DNA of 12,364 nucleotides from Bordetella parapertussis. Its GTDB lineage: Bacteria > Pseudomonadota > Gammaproteobacteria > Burkholderiales > Burkholderiaceae_C. Positions 7,262 through 12,364 of the stretch are shown one piece after another. The position numbers and the translations under genes were made by a program. The DNA lies in contig CAMCNE010000070.1 in assembly GCA_945875935.1 (NCBI GenBank), positions 1 to 12,364 of the forward strand. The letters are read 5' to 3'. A model generated the notes under the pieces. That model had not been told where the DNA came from, did not search any database, and saw only the letters and a list, made by a program, of their open reading frames with translations. Numbering within the stretch: the first letter of the stretch is position 1; every line of letters begins with the position of its first letter.

Positions 7262-7291
7262 ACAGCCATTGCCGTTTGGCAATCAGGCTGT
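7262..7291 (+). promoter_or_regulatory. Strong bulged stem-loop between valS and galU
   Basis: ACAGCCATTGCC (7262-7273) pairs with GGCAAT (7278-7283) and GGCTGT (7286-7291), closing a GTTT tetraloop, with a 2-nt CA bulge on the 3' side. That is 12 base pairs in 30 bases, 34 bp after the valS stop and before galU. No T-run follows, so it is not a standard Rho-independent terminator. It could protect the valS 3' end, act in a Rho-dependent stop, or sit in the galU leader. Confidence 0.55.
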
Positions 7292-7321
7292 CAAACCTGC
7301 GTGTGAGAATGAATCGAACAC

Positions 7322-7326
7322 AAGGA
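7322..7326 (+). promoter_or_regulatory. Shine-Dalgarno AAGGA that bears on the galU start
   Basis: AAGGA lies 6 nt before GTG 7333, an ideal distance, but 21 nt before ATG 7348, which has no Shine-Dalgarno of its own. Both starts are in frame. This favours initiation at GTG 7333 and would add five residues (VIAPH, read as MIAPH) to the protein annotated from 7348. Confidence 0.5.
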
Positions 7327-7347
7327 CTGCCCGTGATAGCACCTCAT

Positions 7348-8214
7348 ATGAAGATCAACAAAGCCGTGTTTCCCGTCGCCGGCATGGGCACGCGTTTCCT
7401 GCCCGCCACCAAGGCGCAGCCCAAGGAAATGCTGACCATCGTCGACAAGCCGCTGATCCAGTACGCCGTCGAAGAGGCCTACGAGGCGGGCATCCGCCAG
7501 ATGATCTTCGTCAATGGCCGCAGCAAGCGCGCGATCGAAGACCACTTCGACACCGCCTATGAACTTGAGGCCGAACTTGAAGCTGCCGGCAAGAACGAGT
7601 TGCTGGAACTCGTGCACACGATCAAGCCGCACGACATGGAGTGCATCTACATCCGCCAGGCCAAGGCCTTCGGTCTGGGACACGCCGTGCTGTGCGCGCA
7701 AAGCGTGGTGGTCAACGAGCCCTTTGCGGTGCTGCTGGCCGATGACTTGATGGTGGGCTCGCCACCGGTGCTCAAGCAGATGGTCGAGCGCTTCGCTGAC
7801 TGGCAGGCGTCGATCATCGCGGTGCAGGAAGTCCCCGAGGAACACACCCGGCGCTACGGCATCGTGGCCGGCACACCGGTCAACGACCGCATGATGGACA
7901 TGACGCACATCGTCGAGAAGCCCGCGCCAGAAAATGCGCCGTCACGTCTGGGCGTGGCAGGCCGCTACATCCTGACGCCGGGCGTGTTTCGCGAGATCGC
8001 CAACTTGCCGCGCGGGGTGGGCGGCGAGATCCAGCTCACCGACGGCATCGCCGGGTTGATGCGCCGCGAGAAGGTGTTTGCCTTTCGCTACGAAGGCCGC
8101 CGCTACGACTGCGGCAGCAAGGACGGCTTTCTGGAAGCCAACGTCGAACTCGCCTTGCAGCACCCCAAACTGGGTCCTGGCTTTCGCGACTACCTCAAGA
8201 CCCTGACGCTGTGA
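7348..8214 (+). CDS. galU: UTP--glucose-1-phosphate uridylyltransferase
   Basis: A 288-residue nucleotidyltransferase that makes UDP-glucose from UTP and glucose 1-phosphate, supplying envelope polysaccharide and galactose metabolism. The GT-A-like nucleotide-binding segment KAVFPVAGMGTRFLPATKA is at residues 5-23. Lys26 follows, and the metal-binding Asp pair is at 132-133 (VLLADD). VEKP (189-192) holds the sugar-phosphate-contacting Lys, and GGEIQLTDG (225-233) is typical of GalU. Length matches the family (about 280-300). The ATG at 7348 gives the usual family N-terminus (MKINKAVFPVAG). The better ribosome binding site points to GTG 7333, and ATG 7309 is also in frame. Small departures from the common consensus are ATKAQPKEM (often ASPKEM) and FVNGRSK (often FVTGRSK). 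It is 120 bp from valS and convergent with the sulfur-carrier gene, with a 15-bp gap. Confidence 0.96.
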   Translation: MKINKAVFPVAGMGTRFLPATKAQPKEMLTIVDKPLIQYAVEEAYEAGIRQMIFVNGRSKRAIEDHFDTAYELEAELEAAGKNELLELVHTIKPHDMECIYIRQAKAFGLGHAVLCAQSVVVNEPFAVLLADDLMVGSPPVLKQMVERFADWQASIIAVQEVPEEHTRRYGIVAGTPVNDRMMDMTHIVEKPAPENAPSRLGVAGRYILTPGVFREIANLPRGVGGEIQLTDGIAGLMRREKVFAFRYEGRRYDCGSKDGFLEANVELALQHPKLGPGFRDYLKTLTL

Positions 8215-8229
8215 ACTGACAGCGCGGCT

Positions 8230-8460
8230 TCAGCGCCTGCGCAGCACGTGCACGTATTCGTCCTGCCAGGCAATCTGCTCGACGAGTTCGTTGCCCGTTT
8301 GCTTGGCAAAGGCCTGGAAATCGCGCATCGAGTTCGGGTCGGTCGACACCACCTGAAGCAGCTCGCCGCTGGCCATCTGAGCCAGCGCCTTTTTGGCCTT
8401 GAGGATGGGCAGCGGGCAATGCATGCCGCGCGCGTCGACTTCAATATGAGGGGGCTTCAT
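8230..8460 (-). CDS. TusA-family sulfur carrier protein (SirA/YedF-like)
   Basis: A 76-residue protein of the TusA/SirA family, small two-layer alpha/beta proteins that carry persulfide sulfur on one cysteine. The defining CPxP motif is CPLP at residues 15-18 in DARGMHCPLPILKAKKAL, with Cys15 as the predicted carrier. Length and the whole-protein pattern fit the family; no extra domain is present. Which member it is (TusA for tRNA 2-thiouridine, or a paralogue for other sulfur traffic) cannot be decided from sequence, so no symbol is given. It lies 77 bp downstream of cysM on the same strand, which suggests shared transcription and a link to cysteine and sulfur metabolism. The ATG at 8460 has a weak GTAGG-type site upstream. 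Confidence 0.9.
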   Translation of the reverse strand: MKPPHIEVDARGMHCPLPILKAKKALAQMASGELLQVVSTDPNSMRDFQAFAKQTGNELVEQIAWQDEYVHVLRRR

Positions 8461-8537
8461 GGGGGGCCTACTTTACCGGCGGCAAGGCGATCTTGGCATC
8501 GTGAAACACCCGGGCATGGGCCGTGCGCACACGGCGC

Positions 8538-9455
8538 TCAGACCGGAAACACACCGGTCGACAAATAGCGATCGCCTCGATCGCACACGATGAACACGAT
8601 GGTCGCGTTATCGACCTGGCGGGCCAGCTCCAGCGCCACCCAGCAAGCACCGGCCGCCGAGATGCCGGCAAAGATGCCTTCTTCGCGCGCCATCCGGCGG
8701 GCCATCTCCTCGGCATCGGCCTGGCTGACCTGCACGATCTCGTCGACATGGGTCGGGTCATAGATCTTGGGCAGATAGGCCTCGGGCCATTTGCGTATGC
8801 CGGGAATGCGTGAGCCTTCGCTGGGCTGCGCGCCGATGATGCGCACGGCAGGGTTCATCTCTTTCAGGTAGCGCGACACGCCGGTGATGGTGCCGGTGGT
8901 GCCCATGGCGCTCACGAAGTGCGTGACCTGCCCGGCGGTATCACGCCAGATCTCGGGGCCGGTGGTCTCGTAGTGCACGCGCGGGTTGTCGGCGTTGGCA
9001 AACTGATCGAGCACCACGCCCTTGCCGTCACGCTGCAGCTGATCGGCCAGATCGCGTGCGTGCTCCATGCCGCCCGAGCGCGGCGTGAGCATCAGCTCGG
9101 CGCCAAAGGCTCGCATGGTCTGCGCGCGCTCGATCGACAGGTCCTCGGGCATGATGAGCAGCATGCGGTAGCCGCGAATGGCGGCGGCCATGGCCAGCGC
9201 GATGCCGGTGTTGCCCGAAGTGGCTTCGATCAGCGTGTCGCCCGGCTTGATCTGGCCGCGCTCTTCAGCGCGCCGGATCATGCTGATGGCCGCACGGTCT
9301 TTCACCGAGCCGGCGGGGTTATTGCCTTCGAGCTTGCCGAGGATCACGTTGCCACGGCGCTGGCCATCCAGACCGGCTAAGCGGGCCAGCCGCACCAACG
9401 GCGTTTGGCCAATCAGGTCTTCGAGCGAGCGGTAGACAGGTTGCTTCTTGGCCAT
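8538..9455 (-). CDS. cysM: Cysteine synthase B (O-acetylserine/O-phosphoserine sulfhydrylase family)
   Basis: A 305-residue PLP-dependent beta-family enzyme that forms cysteine from O-acetylserine and a sulfur donor; CysM members can also use thiosulfate. The PLP lysine is Lys52 in EGNNPAGSVKDRAA. The substrate loop TSGNTG is at 79-84 and the phosphate-binding glycine/threonine loop GTTGT at 185-189. The C-terminus CDRGDRYLSTGVFP (291-304) is characteristic of CysM rather than CysK. The frame runs open upstream to 9569, into the tRNA-Leu gene, so that longer start is impossible. MAKKQPVYRSLEDLIGQTPL at 9455 gives normal length. The Shine-Dalgarno is weak (GCGAG). It sits between tRNA-Leu (84 bp upstream) and the TusA-family gene (77 bp downstream), all on the same strand. 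Confidence 0.95.
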   Translation of the reverse strand: MAKKQPVYRSLEDLIGQTPLVRLARLAGLDGQRRGNVILGKLEGNNPAGSVKDRAAISMIRRAEERGQIKPGDTLIEATSGNTGIALAMAAAIRGYRMLLIMPEDLSIERAQTMRAFGAELMLTPRSGGMEHARDLADQLQRDGKGVVLDQFANADNPRVHYETTGPEIWRDTAGQVTHFVSAMGTTGTITGVSRYLKEMNPAVRIIGAQPSEGSRIPGIRKWPEAYLPKIYDPTHVDEIVQVSQADAEEMARRMAREEGIFAGISAAGACWVALELARQVDNATIVFIVCDRGDRYLSTGVFPV

Positions 9456-9539
9456 GCGGACTCGCAGCAAACGGGCGGGTGAAGTGCGGCTGGCATTGCG
9501 GCATTGCACCGCATCGGCAAACACTGAAAAACGTGGGGG

Positions 9540-9624
9540 TGGTGCCTCGGGTCGGAATCGAACCGACACTCCTTTCGGAACGGGATTTTGAGTCCCGCGC
9601 GTCTACCAATTTCACCACCGAGGC
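9540..9624 (-). tRNA. tRNA-Leu, anticodon CAA
   Basis: Read on the minus strand, the acceptor GCCTCGG (9624-9618) pairs with CCGAGGC (9550-9544), followed by discriminator A (9543) and an encoded CCA (9542-9540). The D-arm contains AATTGGTAGACGC. The anticodon stem CGGGA/TCCCG encloses the loop CTCAAAA, placing anticodon CAA at 9590-9588, which reads UUG. A long variable arm (TTCCGAAAGGAGT) marks a class II tRNA, and the T-arm is GTCGG-TTCGATT-CCGAC. All stems are intact. UUG should be a rare codon in a genome of this GC content. No integrase or attachment-site duplication is visible next to it. Confidence 0.97.
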
Positions 9625-9639
9625 CCGGAGCGAGCGGCG

Positions 9640-9645
9640 ATTATG
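9640..9645 (-). promoter_or_regulatory. Candidate -10 box of the tRNA-Leu promoter
   Basis: On the minus strand CATAAT (9645-9640) matches five of six bases of the -10 consensus. A GC-rich stretch follows, then the tRNA 5' end 15 bp further on. A GC-rich discriminator after -10 is typical of stringently controlled stable-RNA promoters. No good -35 hexamer is found at 16-18 bp, so the call is tentative. Confidence 0.35.
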
Positions 9646-9701
9646 CCGCCGTCTTTGAGGTTACCCTCTCGGCTCGCTTTACAAGAGATGAGGCCCGCTG
9701 A

Positions 9702-10301
9702 ATGCCACCCTTGCCACCCGTCACCCGCGCACTGCTGCTGATCAACGTCGCAGCGTTTTGCATCGGCCTTTTCATCGGCCCATGGTTCACGCGCGTGTTC
9801 GGGCTGTGGCCGCTGGCAAGTGACTTGTTCCTGCCGTGGCAGGTGGTGACCTACGCCTTCTTGCACGCCGGCTTGGGGCACCTGTTTTTCAACATGCTGG
9901 GGCTGTGGATGTTCGGCTCTGAGCTCGAGCAGACCTGGGGTCGTCAGCGCTTCATCCGGTTCTATGCGGCCAGCGTGCTCACCGCCGCGGCGGCACAGTT
10001 GCTGGTGACTTGGCTGCTGGGCTCGATGTACCCGACGGTGGGTGCTTCGGGCGGCCTGTTCGGGCTGCTGCTGGCTTACGGCATGACCTTTCCCAACCGC
10101 ACCATCGTGCCGCTGATCCCGCCGATCCCGATGAAGGCCAAGGTCTTCGTGGCGATCTACGGCGGGCTGGAACTGCTCATGGGCGTGACCGGCACGGCCT
10201 CAGGCGTGGCGCACTTCGCGCACCTGGGCGGCATGCTGGGCGGCTTCTTGATGCTGCGTTACTGGCGCGGGCAGTCGCCGTTTTCGGGCCGCCGGCGCTG
10301 A
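9702..10301 (+). CDS. Rhomboid-family intramembrane serine protease
   Basis: A 199-residue inner-membrane protein of the rhomboid family, which cleaves transmembrane segments of other proteins. The HxxxN motif is His60-Asn64 (HLFFN). The catalytic serine is Ser116 in GASGG (114-118) and the catalytic histidine is His174 in AHFAHLGGMLGG. Roughly six hydrophobic segments (about 8-27, 48-71, 86-108, 113-130, 146-165, 168-187) fit the basic six-helix GlpG-like core with no cytosolic N-terminal domain. The order H/N, S, H is intact, so it is probably active. The start at 9702 has GATGAGG about 8 nt upstream. It diverges from the tRNA-Leu/cysM unit and converges on the SDR-like gene with a 19-bp gap. 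The substrate cannot be inferred from neighbours. Confidence 0.92.
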   Translation: MPPLPPVTRALLLINVAAFCIGLFIGPWFTRVFGLWPLASDLFLPWQVVTYAFLHAGLGHLFFNMLGLWMFGSELEQTWGRQRFIRFYAASVLTAAAAQLLVTWLLGSMYPTVGASGGLFGLLLAYGMTFPNRTIVPLIPPIPMKAKVFVAIYGGLELLMGVTGTASGVAHFAHLGGMLGGFLMLRYWRGQSPFSGRRR

Positions 10302-10320
10302 TCGACAACCCCGCGCTGGC

Positions 10321-11208
10321 TCACAGGCCGTCGCGCACCGTCGGGTAGCGCAGGCGCAATCGCAGTTCGCGCTTGAGCCGGTGGTTGTCGAGCCGGCGTG
10401 ATTCGCTCATGAAGCTCATCAGCATCGGCGACAGCCGCTCGGCGGCCTCGGCGCGGCTGATGCGCGGCGGGCGCGGCAGGCCGCACACATCGGCGGCCAG
10501 ATCGAAGTAGTCGCCCATCTTCATGTCGGTGTCATCGCTTGCGTGCACCACGCGCTGCGGCAACGCACGGGTGAGTGCCGCAACACAGGCGCGCGCCAGA
10601 TCGTCGGCGTGGATGTGGTTGGTGTGCACGTCGTCCTCGGCGCGCAGCACCGCGGTGCCACGCATCAGGCGCTCGCGCGGGTGGCCGCCTTCGCGGTCTA
10701 CGGCATAGATGCCGGGGATGCGCAAGATCGCCACGCGCACGCCGTGGGCGCGGCCATACCAGCGCAACTGCGCCTCGGCATCGACACGCCGGCGGGCGCG
10801 ATCGGTGGTCGGGTTGACGGCGCGGGTCTCGTCGAATCGTTCGCCGCCGCAGTCGCCGTAGACGCCGCTGGTGCTGGCGTAGACGATGCGACGCACTCGC
10901 TGACCGCGGCCCAACGCCTCGAGCAGGTGGCGGGTGCGCGGATCGGTGGCGCCTTGCAGCGGCGGCGGCGCCAGATGCAGCACCGCATCGGCCACACCGG
11001 CCAGCCGCGCCAGCGTGACCGGCTCATCCAGATTGCCCAGCAGCGGCACCGCGCCGGCCGCGCGCAGGCTGGCCGCACGCTGCGGGCTGGAAGTGAGCGC
11101 GAGCAAGCGGTAACGCCCGCGCAGCAGCCGCAGCACGCGCATGCCAACGTCACCGCAGCCAACGATCAGCAAGGTGGGGCGTTGAAAGACCGAGGGCAAG
11201 TTGCGCAT
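10321..11208 (-). CDS. NAD(P)-binding SDR-like protein (NAD-dependent epimerase/dehydratase family, YeeZ-like)
   Basis: A 295-residue protein with an extended-SDR Rossmann fold. LLIVGCGDVGMRVLRLL carries a nucleotide-binding GxGxxG at 17-22 (GCGDVG). YASTSGVYGD (110-119) matches the serine-containing strand of extended SDRs. The catalytic YxxxK of active members is not visible: the expected region (NPTTDRARRRVDAEAQL) has no Tyr followed by Lys at +4. This is as in the atypical SDR group that includes E. coli YeeZ, so normal SDR catalysis is doubtful and the substrate is unknown. Later motifs (RIPGIYA, HTNHIHADDLARAC) are kept, consistent with a bound dinucleotide. I chose ATG 11208; the frame extends to a TTG at 11244. 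No good ribosome binding site precedes either. It is divergent from the reductase gene, with a 67-bp gap. Confidence 0.85.
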   Translation of the reverse strand: MRNLPSVFQRPTLLIVGCGDVGMRVLRLLRGRYRLLALTSSPQRAASLRAAGAVPLLGNLDEPVTLARLAGVADAVLHLAPPPLQGATDPRTRHLLEALGRGQRVRRIVYASTSGVYGDCGGERFDETRAVNPTTDRARRRVDAEAQLRWYGRAHGVRVAILRIPGIYAVDREGGHPRERLMRGTAVLRAEDDVHTNHIHADDLARACVAALTRALPQRVVHASDDTDMKMGDYFDLAADVCGLPRPPRISRAEAAERLSPMLMSFMSESRRLDNHRLKRELRLRLRYPTVRDGL

Positions 11209-11275
11209 GGGCGAGGTATCAAGGCAAGCGGGGGTGCGGGGCAAAATCGCGGATCAGTTTACGAGCCCGAGCACC

Positions 11276-12322
11276 ATGAGCATCACCGTCACGCTGCAGC
11301 CCAGCGGCCGCAGCTTTCCCGTCCAGCGCGACGAGCGCATCCTTGCCGCAGCCCTGCGCGCCGGCATCGGCCTGCCCTACGGCTGCAAGGACGGCGCTTG
11401 CGGCTCGTGCAAGTGCCGCCTGATCGAAGGCCGTGTGATCCACGGCGCGCACCAGCTCAAGGCGCTCAGCGCAGACGAAGAAGAACAGGGCTTTGTGCTG
11501 ACGTGCTGCGCCGCACCGCAGACCGACCTGGCGCTCGAAGCGCGCACCGTGGCCGGCGTGGGCGAGCTGCCGGTGCGCCGCATGCCCGCGCGCGTGAGCC
11601 GGCTCGAAAAGCCCGCGGCCGACGTGGCCATCATCACCTTGCAACTGCCGGCCAGCGATGGCCTGCGTTATCTCGCTGGACAGTACGTCGACATCCTGCT
11701 GCCCGACGGCTCGCGCCGCAGCTATTCGATGGCCAATGCGCCGCACATGCAGGGCGACAAGCCGTGGATTGAGCTGCACATCCGCCATCTGCCGGGCGGG
11801 CTGTTCAGCGACAAGGTTTTCGGCTCGATGAAGGAAAAGGACATCCTGCGACTCGAAGGCCCGTTCGGCAGCTTCTTCCTGCGCGAAGACTCGCCCAAGC
11901 CCATCGTGCTGGTGGCTTCGGGCACTGGCTTCGCGCCCATCAAGGCGCTGATCGAGCAGTTGCAGACGAAGCCCGCCGACCGGCCGGTGGTGCTGTACTG
12001 GGGCTGCCGCGCCCGCGCCGATCTGTACCTGCACGAATGGGCCGTGCAAGCCGCCGCGCAGATGCCGCAGCTGACCTATGTGCCGGTGCTCTCGGAGCCG
12101 CTGGCTTCAGACGGCTGGACCGGGCGCACCGGCCTGGTCCATCAGGCGGTGATGCAAGACCTGGGCGACCTGAGCGGCCACCAGGTCTATGCCTGCGGCA
12201 ACCCCTTGATGGTCGAAGCCGCACAGCGCGATCTGATCGGCCAGTGCGGCCTGCCCGAAGACGAATTTTTCGCCGATGCGTTCTACAGCGCGGCGCGGCA
12301 AGCAGGCGATCTGTCGGGGTAA
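11276..12322 (+). CDS. 2Fe-2S ferredoxin/FAD/NAD(P)H oxidoreductase (often annotated CDP-6-deoxy-delta-3,4-glucoseen reductase)
   Basis: A 348-residue single-chain electron-transfer reductase. The N-terminal plant-type ferredoxin domain (about 1-95) holds the 2Fe-2S ligands Cys37, Cys42, Cys45 and a distal Cys at 77 or 78 (YGCKDGACGSCKC...LTCC). The FAD domain has RSYS (148-151) and GG-LFSDKV (174-181). The NAD(P) domain has LVASGTGFAP (212-221) and YACGNP (305-310). It would pass electrons from NAD(P)H through FAD to the cluster and on to a partner. Proteins of this build are routinely named after AscD/RfbI, the ascarylose-pathway reductase, but no deoxysugar gene is near. It could equally serve an oxygenase or act as a general reductase, as in phenol or toluene hydroxylase systems. 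ATG 11276 fits the family start; the frame extends to 11201. The Shine-Dalgarno is weak. Confidence 0.88.
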   Translation: MSITVTLQPSGRSFPVQRDERILAAALRAGIGLPYGCKDGACGSCKCRLIEGRVIHGAHQLKALSADEEEQGFVLTCCAAPQTDLALEARTVAGVGELPVRRMPARVSRLEKPAADVAIITLQLPASDGLRYLAGQYVDILLPDGSRRSYSMANAPHMQGDKPWIELHIRHLPGGLFSDKVFGSMKEKDILRLEGPFGSFFLREDSPKPIVLVASGTGFAPIKALIEQLQTKPADRPVVLYWGCRARADLYLHEWAVQAAAQMPQLTYVPVLSEPLASDGWTGRTGLVHQAVMQDLGDLSGHQVYACGNPLMVEAAQRDLIGQCGLPEDEFFADAFYSAARQAGDLSG

Positions 12323-12338
12323 TTACCCGGGTCCGACA
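12312..12338. repeat. Compound palindrome overlapping the reductase stop codon
   Basis: TGTCGG (12312-12317) and CCGACA (12333-12338) are inverted arms. They enclose two overlapping perfect palindromes, GGGTAATTACCC (12317-12328) and ACCCGGGT (12325-12332). The stop codon TAA (12320-12322) lies inside the first. A hairpin here may help end the transcript, but no T-run follows in the remaining bases of the window. Confidence 0.45.
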
Positions 12339-12364
12339 CAGGCAAGGTCGCCTCGATAATTTCG

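Noticed and set aside
4363..7269. A 968-codon open frame antisense to valS
   Set aside because: It mirrors valS across its whole length, has no recognisable domain, and is expected in GC-rich DNA where the opposite-strand frame avoids stops. valS has full family motifs.
9455..9569. Longer cysM start at 9569
   Set aside because: That extension would run through the 3' part of the tRNA-Leu gene and adds residues with no family match; ATG 9455 gives the normal length.
9540..9624. tRNA-Leu as an integration site for a mobile island
   Set aside because: No integrase, no repeated tRNA 3' end and no foreign-looking genes are seen on either side within the window.
10543..11772. A 409-codon plus-strand open frame crossing the SDR gene and the reductase start
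   Set aside because: It overlaps two well-supported genes in other frames and has low-complexity composition without domain features.

Overview
The window looks like ordinary chromosomal backbone of a high-GC betaproteobacterium. Protein style (GTP-type PEP carboxykinase, ValRS, GalU, UvrD with a C-terminal Tudor-like domain) and GC-biased third codon positions suggest Burkholderiales, perhaps near Comamonadaceae or Leptothrix/Rubrivivax-type genera. This is judged from recalled family resemblance, not from a search.

Layout: (1) 1-549, the 3' end of pckG on +, closed by a strong intrinsic terminator at 581-618. (2) 679-1374 on +, a stand-alone ParA/MinD-like deviant-Walker ATPase. (3) 1375-1761, a 387-bp non-coding gap between convergent genes. 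It is filled by two different structured repeats: a nested inverted repeat (1405-1506) and a five-hairpin tandem array (1516-1718). (4) 1762-4287 on -, uvrD, divergent from (5) valS at 4378-7227 on +; a short dyad and two candidate -10 boxes lie between them. (6) galU at 7348-8214 on +, preceded by a strong bulged stem-loop. (7) On -, a tRNA-Leu(CAA), then cysM, then a TusA-family sulfur carrier, plausibly one sulfur-related transcription unit. (8) 9702-10301 on +, a GlpG-like rhomboid protease, convergent with (9) an atypical SDR-fold protein at 10321-11208 on -. That gene is divergent from (10) a 2Fe-2S/FAD/NAD(P) reductase at 11276-12322 on +.

The genes are mostly independent housekeeping functions: gluconeogenesis, DNA repair, aminoacylation, UDP-glucose synthesis, cysteine synthesis and sulfur transfer, membrane proteolysis and electron transfer. 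No phage, transposase, CRISPR, toxin-antitoxin or defence genes are visible. No convincing new multi-gene system is present. The points most worth a second look are the two repeat families at 1405-1718, the orphan ATPase, the stem-loop before galU, and the reductase, which is often labelled as a deoxysugar enzyme but has no sugar-pathway neighbours here.
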